Shown here piece by piece: positions 24,501 to 36,500 of a stretch of 64,000 nt of DNA. Each line of letters opens with the position of its first letter. Positions within the stretch are counted from its first letter, which is position 1. The stretch spans positions 29,369 to 93,368 of the forward strand of contig VWZP01007379.1 in assembly GCA_013396995.1 (NCBI GenBank), read 5' to 3'. Made by a program: the position numbers and the translations under genes. Source of the stretch: Dicaeum eximium. Lineage: Eukaryota > Chordata > Aves > Passeriformes > Dicaeidae. The notes beneath the pieces are model-generated. The model did no database searches and had not been told where the DNA came from. It was given only the letters and a program-made list of their open reading frames with translations.

Positions 24501-27500
24501 CTGATGGCTATGCATTAGTGTTCTAGCAGAACTAGCAAGGGAGTTGACTAACGTATTGTTGTCGTTTTGACAGTCGTGTTGAGTTGAAAAGATTGTGTGA
24601 GATCTTCACAAGAATGTTTGCTGATCCTCACAGTAAGGTATGTGTAGGTTTTTCTTAATTTTCAGTAAATGTCTGAAAACATAAATTAAAAGAAAGGCAG
24701 TAATGGTAAATTATGTCAGTGATATTTGCATATGTAAAATTTCACAAGCAAAATAGTTAATGGTATCAGATTTGAATTAATTTAATTTGGAATTTTGAAC
24801 AAGATAATTTTCTCCCTTTTTCTGCAGGATCATGGAAATAAAGTGAAGGTTAATGTCATATAAAAGGCATTGAAGTAGTTCAGCGGTTTGTGCTCAAAAT
24901 CTGTGTTTTTAAGAAGTTGTTGTTAACAGAGGCCACTTCAAGTATAGATTTTCTCTTAATTAGAGAAAAAGGCTCTGCATAATTTAGGTTACAAACAAAG
25001 TTGTCTGACTAAATCATACATAATCAGATAAACTGTGCCAAATGTGTACTTACTTATTTTCCAGGACATTTTGTATTATCATAGCTTATAATGCCTTCCA
25101 TGAATTTTGTAGATAGGGTTGGCAGTTGAGACTGATGAACAATTTTTACATCATTTTTTTTTAACATTACATAAGGAGTCTATACTTTGCTATAAAAGAA
25201 AATGTGATGGTTTTTTCAATTTTACTTAGGTAATGACTCAGTATGGATGATATAACAAGGAAAATAATGCTTCTGTTTTCTAAGACCATAAAAATCTTTT
25301 TAAGTGAGTTACTTTGCATGATAGTTTTTTTACAGTTTTTGTGGGGGGTGGGTTACTAGTTCAGCTTGAACATCGCAATTTCGCATAGCAGAAGGAATGC
25401 AGGTAAGTAAGGAGCCTAAGATATGTAATAATGTAAAAAATTACATAACTATATTTTATTTAATTACAGGCTTGTTGGGAAGAAGTGGTATCTTTTATGT
25501 TGAATATAACATGTCCCCCTTTGTGCCTGTATTTCGGAATTGATAAAATTATAAATTCATAACAGGGTATTACTTCAGAAGTATTGACTTTTCCCAAAAG
25601 AATCCTGAAAAACTACTTTGATTATGCAATATATTTTACGTATTTTTAAGTCTTCCTTATTGCTGCAATGGAAAATTAAATTCAGAGTGATGAGAGGTCT
25701 TGACAGGTTAACTTTAATGTTTATCTGTCCTCCTAATTTTTCCTGTTGGAAAAATTGACAGCTGCTATCTCTGACATCATGTGTTTTGGGAATAACTTGC
25801 ACTGCCTTCAGCAACATGGTGTTAATGTTGATCACTTACTGCAGAAATCCAGAAGAAAAGACTAAACCAAGCAGTTAAAAAGAAGAAAACACTACATAAA
25901 AAGAAAAGTAAAATCAGAGAAACGAACATTAAATATTGAAATATTGTTGGAGTATTTACTTTTTTAATGAAGGAATGACCAAATTGTTAATAGCGGCTTG
26001 GTTTAATTGTGCTTGTTCTGTGGTTCTGTAATTAATATTGCAGCAATGCATGTGTCAGAGCTACTATGGAGACTTCTGTGTAGCATGGGAGCTAGGGAAG
26101 GATAACGAAAATGTTCCAAACTTTAGTTGTATATGTCAGAAGAGCATTTTACCTTTTAAATAAGTCATAAAAAATATTACATTGACTTGTTCTAGTTGAC
26201 TGTCCTGTTTACTGGCCACTGTGATATGAAATAACACAGGTTTAAGAAAATTTGGCCTGTGTTGTAACCTGTGGTACAGCTGTTCTAGTCACTGAAACCT
26301 TGCCTGCTTTTTAGTGTTGCAGAACTATTAATAGCTATCAATATGTTATCAGGAGAAGTATTAAGAACTCATGACATGTGATTTTTTTTTTTTTTAATCA
26401 CACACATACACTTACATGAATCTCATCTTAGGCTCTACTCAAGTGGCAGTAGGAATTATTCTGTCATCACTTTTGTGGGGTTTTATAAGGTTTACTTTAA
26501 CATGATGTCTGGATGGAAGGAGTTACATAGAATAAGAGAGTAATAATATTTGGAGGAGAAAATGGGAGAATCACTTAAAGGACATGCCAAGTGCTTATTT
26601 TAAAAATACGTTGGGTATCCCAATAAAATGACTTAAATTTATCATAGAAGTTTTGAAGTACCTTTTTTGTTTTATTTTGGTTTATATTCCATACAGGAGC
26701 TTTGTATTGATGGCCACTAATTTGTGTGTTTTTATCTTTTTCCCTTTTTTGTTGTTTTGTTTTGTTTTGTTCTATTTTTGTTTCGTTTTGCATGCTGTCC
26801 CCTGTGTTGGAACTCTCTTTAGAGAGTAAGTTGGTTCAATATGTGTTGGAAGCCTAACCTTACTTGCATGAATGTGCAATTAACACCTTTTCTCTATTTT
26901 TCTTCCCCAAGGAGTTCATGCAGTGTCAAGCCTTTTGCAATCATAAAATGCTATAAACAATTAGTAAAATGTGTGGTAAAGTTTTGAGATGTGCTTTGTC
27001 TACTAATTAACTGACATTGTTTGGTTATGCATTCCTGCTTTATATTGTGGTGGTTGGCACATCTGAAATAATTTACTTTAGAGGTAGATCATTTACAATT
27101 ATTTCCATATCTGTTTATTTTTTTCCACTGTCAAATTATTATGAACTTCAACTTTAGATGGGTGATTTCAGAGTTTTAGTTTGTATCATAAAAACAGAAA
27201 CTGCAATTTTTGCAGTATCCACATACATTCTTCAACGTATATGTGGTTGTGTTACATTTTCCATTCCAAATTCATCCTTTACCTTAAATGCTCTTTCAGC
27301 CTTCTTAAATTCTTTATGCTGAGACAAAATTATATGTTTAGTATTTTTTTTAAATGCAACAAAATTACTTGACTTATTTTTCTCTAGACATTCTCTGTGG
27401 TAAATCTAAAATGAAACAAAGCTTGAAAAGCTGGGTCCTTAGTTTATGTGTGTTTTTAACAGCTAAAATGTCAGCACAGGATCGTCAGAGTACTTTTGCC

Positions 27501-30500
27501 ATAGTGAATCATTATTCACATTATAATAATTTCAGTTTAAGCCACTTTACATGTTTGAAGTGTCGTAAGAAGTCCATATTATTCCATCAAGTCAGAGCTT
27601 GTAACCAGTTTGTTCGGCCTACCATGTTTTAATGGAAAAGCCATGTGTGTCAGTGTCTGCAAATGCAAAGAAACAGATTTAGGTTTAAATTCTGCTGAGC
27701 TATATAGTTCAATTTGAAGGATTCTGTGAGACACCCCTACACACACACACAATGTAATCTTCATAGCACCAGAATTTGTCTGTTTGCCTAAGTATATTTT
27801 CTCCTTACTTTAAGGCTGTGAAAGCCAAAGACTTCATATTACAGTACAGAAAGTACATACTGGTTTGGTTTTGCCTCTCTCTTATAACTGGCTTCTGCTT
27901 GTGAATCCACAAAATTCAGTTTAGCTTGAGACAGAAGATATTTGCAGTCCTGCACATAGAAGTCTTGTCTCACTACTGGCCCGGGTGATTTTGAAACCTC
28001 AGTCTTGGATATAGATCTACACAGAGGGCGCAGAAGTTGGCAATTTTTTTCCCCCAATTTTTTAATGTAATTTTTCCCAAAAGGGAAGATAATTAGAGTA
28101 GCTATTCCTGATGGGCTTTATATTGAGCAGGGATTTGTATTTCTCTTGTTTCTAACACAGATTATCAGTATTTAAGATACCTATTAAAAAAATTTCTCAA
28201 GTATCCAGTAGATCCTGAAAGAATCATAAAATACCTGGTTAAAAAAGAATCTCATGGATGATCTGGTACAACCTTTCTTGATAAAATAAATCTGAATTTA
28301 TTTTTTATTTCTAGTGTAAATTTGGAGGCACTTCTTTAAGAGATACTTGTATGGATTTTTTCCACTTTATGGTGTGAATTTGCTTTCCCTGACTTGATGA
28401 TAAACATAAAAAGCGATCGAATTTCCTCAGCAAAGAAGGCGTGCAGCAGCATAAACCAGCTCCTCCTTACTTGAATGAGTGCTGTGGAAGAAAGCCTCCT
28501 TCCATGGCGTAGTGTGTGCAGCTGTGTGAGGTGTGATCACAATTTGGAGTTTTCCACTCTCACAGAAGGAGCAGAATTTGGCCTAATGACAAGGCAGATC
28601 AGGTGCAGGAGGATGTGCGGTTCCAACCGTTGCTCTGCACCAGCCACTTCTAGCCTTGCACCCATGTCATAAATATTCAGGAAGTAATATCTGCCCAACC
28701 CTCTTTTGCACCACAGCAATACTTCTGTACCCAACTCTCTGCTGGAGCTGGAGCGCATATTGTGAAGAAATCTTTTTTAGCTCAAACACCCATTTTTCTT
28801 GTCAGAGAAATGGGAAATCCATGGGCCACACAAGTATAGAGTGTATACAGCCTGATTTCACTCTTAGGTCTGGAAAAAAACTTAAAATGAGCAAGATCTG
28901 TTAAAAGAGCTCTTTAAACAAAGTTACCTATTTGTCACACCCTCCTTGACCCCTTCCCTTCAAAAAAGTCCTTCTTCCTGGTGTGAGTCCGATAAAAAAA
29001 TACATGGTTTTGGTTCTTTTGGTTTCGAGGGGGGTTTTTTTGGTTTTTTTTACCTAATGCAGTCTTTTCAACATTTCAACATCTATTGAAAAGAAGGCAA
29101 TGGATATTGTGTTTTCAAAAAAACAAAAGTACTTCTGTGTTTTAAACACCTGCCAATCTGAAATATATTGTGGCTTTTTTCCCTACTGTGGTGAATGATT
29201 CTGTGTTGGGATACCTGCAATAGTAGAAGAAGCTTATTCTATTCTACAGGTATTTTCTGTAAAGGAATTGGCCAGCTGTCACAATTTTGCAGTATTTTGT
29301 AATGCAGATATTTGCAATTAATATTTTGCTAAAGAATTGTAGCCGCTTTTTTGGTTTTAAAGAGAAAGTGTGTTTGCAGTATTTGAGGAATATGACAAAT
29401 CAACTTAATGATAGAGCTTGAAAGGGTAAAAAATTAAGTTTTACTGGAAAAATTGAGGTTGCGCCAGCCATCACAGTAAGCATTCCTTTTCTTGACGAAA
29501 CTGCATGGAATACCTAATTGTTAAACTTCTACAGAAGTCGGCTAACATTTCCAATGTACTCTTATATCAAAATCCGATGAAAAAGCAAGGCAGATTTCTT
29601 CCTTTTCCTTTATTTTTTTCTTTTTTTCCCGCTTGGCTGCAAAACACTGCCTTTCTCTGCCTCTGATTCCCTTACTGCTTTCTTCATTTGTAAGTTCAGC
29701 ATACATCAGTGTATTTTCCTCTTTTTGTTCCATCCTACCCTCTTTCCATCTTCTTCTGCCTTTTAGGTGTTCAGTATGTTCTTGGAGACACTGGTCGACT
29801 TCATCCAGGTCCATAAAGAAGATCTGCAGGACTGGCTGTTTGTACTGCTGACACAGCTGTTGAAGAAAATGGGTGCTGATTTGCTTGGGTCTGTGCAAGC
29901 AAAAGTTCAGAAGGCACTTGATGTCACAAGGTAATCAGCTCTTTAAAAAGTAACAATAACAGTTAATAACAATAATAGTTGTTAGCTATTTTCAAGGTTT
30001 TGTGGTGGGTTTTTTGTTTGTTTGTTTGGGGGTTTTTTTGTGTGTGTGCTGTTTGATTTCTGGAAAAATGCACAGCTCATAGCAGATCTTGAAACTTTAG
30101 TAAACCTTGTTGCTTCAGCATTTTGGTTTCATAAAATGACTCTTAATTGAAAGGGTTTGAGTCTTCAGTGCTGAACAATTAATATGATACTACTTACCTG
30201 ATTCCAAAATGTGCATCTGAGCTGTGTATGTTTGCTGGCTTGCCTTGTGTTCAGTGATGCAGAAATTGTGTTTGAATTTCTTCATTTTGCTGTAAAAGTT
30301 TCACTGGAATATTCATCTCTGCATCAGCATCAACTTTTAATGAATTACAATAATAAATGGGTTTGCTTTCTGTCTTCCTTTCCTTCTCCCCAGACTTCAC
30401 TAATAGCCTGATTTAGAATCAGAATTCTAGCATATCATTATTATATCATTCCACATTACTTGCATTATCTGTTCTAGCTATAATTGCTTCATAGCAGGAT

Positions 30501-33500
30501 TTCCTTAAATCTTGTCCTTAACATGCTAGGTAAAAGTTTCTGAAAGGTCAGATACAGTGGCAACTGGTAGCAGTTCCAGCTTTACTGAGAAGGGTGAAGG
30601 CTTATTTGGTGCCTTTCAACAGTTCTTAAAAGAAAATTTAACGTAACTTAACATTATTTTGTTTGTTTACAGAGAATCTTTTCCAAATGACCTCCAGTTC
30701 AGTATTTTAATGAGATTTACTGTTGACCAGACCCAAACACCTAGTCTGAAGGTAAAATGTCTTAGGCTTGCTTTGCAAGCAGAAATTGTCATTGATAGAA
30801 ATTTACTTGTCTTAATTTTTGAATTTGGATTGTTATTTTTGTTTTGTGTAAAAACAGAGAAAAAGAAAAGGTTTTCAACTCATGGATTTTGTTTTTATAA
30901 ACTTTCAGACAGTCAAGCGAGCACTGCAGGACCAGCTTCACTCTTTTTGGAGCTCAAAGGTTTTTGTCTGAATTACTGTCTTTATTCTTAACCCTATGTG
31001 AAACTCTTGCAGTGTTACCAATAATTTTTATTTGAATGTGTTGTATGCTGCTACTAAGCTTTGCGAGAAACTTTAAGCATGCAGGTGCTCAGTTTTAAAC
31101 ATGACTCTAGTATGAAAATGTTTGCTGCAAGGGAGATCTAATAAAAACACGGTACAGTAAAAATGAGCAACAAAAATATGGCTGCCTAACATCAAGCTGG
31201 TTATGCAAACTCACTCTATCATGTATTTTCTAATTTTATGTTTGTCATTTCCCAGACTTCTTTCCCTGGTTCATATATATTTCTTCCTGTGTTCAGCCTG
31301 ATAGGCCTTGAGTTATTTTAAATTTTTCTAATATTAATGTGAACTTGAGTTACTGTATTAAAAATCAGCTACTTCTGTGGTACATTCTATTTCTCTGAAA
31401 GCGCTGTGTAGCTTTATAATTACACACAGTTTTACCTAAGAATATGTAGTCCATAGACCTGCCAGCTTATCTGAAAAGTAAAAATTTATTCTGTAGTACA
31501 TTTGCAGTTCCAGAGAGTGTTGGTTTTAGAACAAATGCATCAACTCCTAAGAAGATTTATAAGTGATGAGAATGGGGAAATAACAACCATATGATAACTG
31601 GCATCTTCTGCTCTATCCTGCAGGGAATATTTTTACTCAGTTTAATATTGCACAAGAATATGCCTTTTCCACAGTTACGTTGAACTTAAAGTCACATGAA
31701 TATGTATTGTCTACAATACAGTAAAATTTACATTTTTAAGCTTTTGAGGACAGTTGATACGTTGACCACTGTTGCTTTGTAGATCTGTGTTAAAAAGGGG
31801 CTGCTGTCATTTATTGAAAACAGCAAATGAGGTAGTAAAAATCAGTTTGTAGTTTAAATGAATCCTTGGAACAAATTGAGATTGGCTTTATTTTACTTGG
31901 TTTTCTTCCTCAGGAAGTGAATTTGATGTTTTTTTCCATACAGTAGTGTGTAGCTGTTAAAGGTATACACCTTTAACAGCTACACAAGCACATTTCAAAG
32001 CTGCGAGTGTAGATTTGGAACAATGGACTCCTACTAGGCTGAGTTGGGAGTAAGTTAAAGATTATTCCCTAAATGGCCTAGAAGGAATTCAGAAATATGA
32101 AACACTTGATGGGAAGACATTCTGAAAATAATTTTGAGAGAGAATTCTGAAATCAAGATGCCAGTAAAAGTTATCTCCATAGAAGAACACCTGTTAGTTT
32201 GAAGCAAAATCAAGAGTATTTAGAATGAATTTTGAGGACAGTAAATTATGTAACTGTTTAAGAGAAGGTAAGCTTTTTTCCCAGAGGAAAGTGGAATCTG
32301 CCCCATACTTCGATTTTGTGGGGTAACTAGAACTTCAGGATTCAGACAGTAAAGTTACTGCCCACAGATACCTATTTAATATCCACATTAGTCAGTATTT
32401 TTGCCTAAATCCCATCTTCAGTGCACCCAATTAGAATAATTGATATGATCAATTGAATAATTGATGTGATCAAAACCCACAGAATAATTGACAATCCTAG
32501 AGGACTACTCCAATTTTTGAAGTCTTGAGCTTTTGTTCTTTGATAAATGATTATCTCATTGCTTTTCTTCTAGGACTATTGAGAAACAGCATTAGCTGTG
32601 ACAGGAAGAAGTCAGAGAAGGGATTTTCAGCATCCTTAAAGTTGGTCAGATAGAAGGGGGGGATGGTAGATCAGAAATTTGAGCTGTGTAATGATTCCCT
32701 TCTACAAATTACTTTCTCATCTGGTTTTCACATGATAGTAGTAAATAATCATGGTCCTTTGGGGTAAATTGTCATGGTCATTCTTACACTTAGAAAGACT
32801 GCTAAGTCTCAGTAAAACTTGAGCTTTTAGAGTGGCCACAGAGGTGGATTTGGATAGCTGGGCAGTAAGAAGGCCAGTCATAGAGAAGATAGAATTCTAC
32901 TGACCTAATCCATGGAGGGTGCAGCTTAGTGTACTGTCATACTTCTGCAGTCATTTTACACTTAGGTGTGGTGAATCAATGAGACACGGTTTAGAGGTGC
33001 CAGATGTATGTATCTGTTTTGCTCAAATGTTTGGATGGGCATAGGAGGCAAATGTTCTAGGTGGGATATAATCTATTTAGCTTATTTTTGCAGGTGCAAA
33101 ACATACGGTCTCCAAAGGATGGATATTGTCCTGAAATACACTTCCAGTCATCACTTCATTTTTCTTGGGTTTCATATCAACTCAGCCTCAGTGAGGAGTT
33201 GAGTTAAGCATTGTGACCAAAGTTCAAGTTTCTGAATCCTTCTTTACTTTGAAAATGCTAATTTCTTGACAAAGATTTTTGCCACAGTTGATCAGAATAT
33301 TTTTTACCTAAGTTAGTATTAAAATTTTTCAATTAAAAACACCCTGAGTAACACAGAATTGCAACAATTTATCTTTGGTGTATATTTTAGTCATTTGGTT
33401 ATATAATGGCACAGGCAATCACTCCTAACTATTCAGTAACTTGCTGACAGACAGCTGGCATGTGGCAATCTGAAAGTGACAGTATTGAACAACTTCACAG

Positions 33501-36500
33501 AGAGTGGTTTCAACTTAACAGCAAATATTCATTGTAAGAATTCTGCAGATGCTTTCATAGCAGTCCAAAAATTTTTCTCTCAGATTAAATGGATTGTTGA
33601 AGAGTGAAATAGATTGTTGAAGATGTTAGCCTTTTTACTTCTAAATTTCAGCTCTGTACATAGTTACTGAAACTATTGGCAAAGATACTTTTAAAGTAGA
33701 TTTGCTGCCTTTATGGAGTTTTACTTCAGCGTGGGGTTTTTAATCTGTAATAAAACTGGCTTATTATATCTGACCACAGAAAGGTGTAGCCCTTCCAGAA
33801 TTTACCTCAAAAGCAATTAGTAAAAAAAATTTTTTTTTCAAAATAGCTGTCAAGTTTAGCTTTGAGACTCTGTCTCACTGTGAAAAGCTCTATTAGTAAG
33901 AACTCCCTCTGTTCATCTTCTGTTTACAGTTTACAGAAGTATACAGTATACTGTATACAGTACTTCAGAGTCTCTTCATTTGGAGAAATGCCTCTGGGTG
34001 TTCTAGGTGTTACAGTCCTTAACAGCAACCTTTTCAAGTCTTACATTAGATTTATTTAAATCCTCAACAGTCAAATGTAGTGGTGTCACAGTGGTTTCCC
34101 TGTGTAATCTAGAAATGTCAACTATTACTTTGAATTTGTAAAACAATGTGGACTAAGGTTTTTTGCTGCAGAGATGTTCATGGCTTGTTTTTTCCCTTGG
34201 AAAATACCTAGCAAATAGTGTGCATTTGTGGATATTGATCTGTATAGGATGAACGCCTTCAGCTGCTGCTTGGTATACCTTCGGAGAAGTTGAGCTTTAA
34301 CAGCTGCTTTGAAAATGAAGTATTCGTTATTAATCCACAAGTGTGTGCCAGTGTATCTTGAGGTTTTAATAGCAAGTTTCATGACCAAGAGAAATTTCTA
34401 AATAGCTTTGTTCAGAACAGTTGTACTGCAACCCATGAACCACCAGAAATACACCCAGAACTCTTTTTCTGTCTGATTATGATGGACATAGGTCTCTCCC
34501 TCCTGGTAGGTATTTTTGGTTCACTATAATTACTAGTGGAAATAAGCCTGATTGATGGTCTAAATAAATGTCCACAACTTTTGTTGACAGATTAGGTGAC
34601 AAATTTCTGAGGTAGTAGGAGCTGAGGAAGTAAGTATTTTAGACATGCACAGGCGTAATAGCCTTTGCCCAAAACTGTGCAGTGGTGCAGTATTGGAGAA
34701 ACCAGAGAGAGGATGCAGTCTGGGATATACAAAACAGGGATTCTGCATAAGGAGTAAAACAGTTTTCTGGAGTAAGAGAATGATCAGATAAATGAGGGAG
34801 TACAGGAGGTTTTCTGTCCTTCTGGTAAATCCATGTCTCTATCATCTAAATATATTCAAATAAAGTGTGCAGGTCACCTATCTTAAGTCTTTTCTAGAAA
34901 TTCTATTCCATACATTTTTAGTATTAGTGGGAAGATTCCTGTGGCCTATTTCCAGAGACAGTGACTGCTCAACCTGATGTTTTATGAAAAAGCACTGAGT
35001 GTTAACTACCTGGTAGGAGCTAGTAAGAAATGATCATTGGTTCATCAAATGATGTTCATATTTCATTTTAGCACTTGAAAAACTTTCTTAATAATTCTGA
35101 ATTAATATTTTCTTAATTTTTTTTTTTAACTATAAGCTTCTACATATGCAATGATTTATGTCTTTTAGTTCCTAGCAGTGAAATGTAAGCTTTCTATGAG
35201 TATTTTAACTTCTGTGGAATAACTTCCTTCTTCAAATGTTAAATCCACTTGTAAATTGTTTTATTGCAAAAAAAAATATTACTGCTGAAAACATGTGTAG
35301 TTTAATTGGAAAAAGAAATCTTTATTGTAGGGAATGAACACTCTACTCTGTGAGCTCAGTTGTTCTTGCAGCCCAGCATTTTTTATTGTCTGCCTGACTC
35401 TGTTTCTCTTTGCAGGTCAAAGTTGCAATCCTAAAATACATAGAAACTCTTGCGCAACAGATGGATCCAGGAGATTTTGTAAATTCAAGTGAAACTAGAT
35501 TAGCAGTGTCTCGAATTATCACCTGGACCACAGAACCTAAAAGCTCAGATGTTAGGAAGGTATGTTTGTTAATGTGTCCTTAGAATTGCAAAACATTCCA
35601 GGTAATTAGGATATTTCAGTAAAAATTTTAAATTAACATCTTGAAACTCTCTGTTACAGTTGTATTTTTTTATATGTTAATATGTTGAGATTCTGTTTCA
35701 TAATTTATCATTCTTCATTGCAAGTAATATGTAGTACTAAAATCTCTGTAGTGACCATTTTTTGTACAGTTTTAATATTACTTCAGAGACCACCCCCTGT
35801 TATACTAAATAGCACATTTGTAAAAGGAGTGAGTGGTAAATTTGGTAGCAAACTCAGTCTAATCTGTTGGATTTTCTGGAGTCCATTTTATTTAACAACA
35901 GGTAGGTAGATAGCTGTTGAACCTTGGACAAAGAAAGTTTGTGCTTTGATAAGGTTATAGGCATATTGTCATAGGCTTATTCTTGTAATGCTGCACTTAC
36001 AGCCTATTACATATGTCATATATATGGCATACATAGCCTATTGTTGTAGGCTTATTCTTGTAATTCTACACTTCCAGTGCAAACCTCCCTTTTCCACATA
36101 ATGATGTGAAGTGGAAATTAACATTTGTGAGCTACATATATATAGCAGGGATACTAAATAACCATAAAAAATGTACTAGTGCAGTCTTTGAAAAGGGTTT
36201 CTAAACATTACTTCAATTTGTAGAAAGCAAAAATCTTTGAATTTTATTTGCAGTTTGATGGAATAGAGTTTTGTTGTTCTGATGGTTACAAGGTTACAGG
36301 TCATGCTATGTAGCTGCCATTTCCAGCATGTTAACACTAAAAAATGTTGTACCTTTTATGGTTCCTCAGTGCAAGTGTTTATGACACAGAGAGCTAACTC
36401 TTCTCTCTCTTTTTCTGTCTATTTCTGCAGTTTGAAAAGCTGCAACAATTCATTTGTTGAGATTTGTTTCGCGACTTTCAGTTAAGTTTGAGTTTTGATA

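Larger units (their letters stand above)
24638..29766 (+). other. CLASP2 intron region, 5.1 kb, with 3-nt microexon and CR1 relic
   Basis: This is the longest intervening stretch, split by the candidate 3-nt exon at 26823-26825. It also holds a candidate 21-nt exon (24828-24848), a (CA)n run near 27741-27751, and an antisense CR1 relic at 28219-28285. The sequence from about 27850 to 28075 and from about 28400 to 28760 is less AT-rich than the rest, but I cannot name it. Confidence 0.7.
30752..35415 (+). other. CLASP2 intron, 4.7 kb
   Basis: No transposon recognised. It contains a perfect 18-bp-arm inverted repeat (31947-31986) and a perfect 20-bp palindrome (33939-33958), listed separately. 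Confidence 0.75.

Noticed and set aside
25389..25402. Possible small exon ending in CAG|GTAAGT
   Set aside because: The donor is strong, but the candidate exons (14 or 11 nt) would break the frame and there is no pyrimidine tract before the TAG or CAG acceptors.
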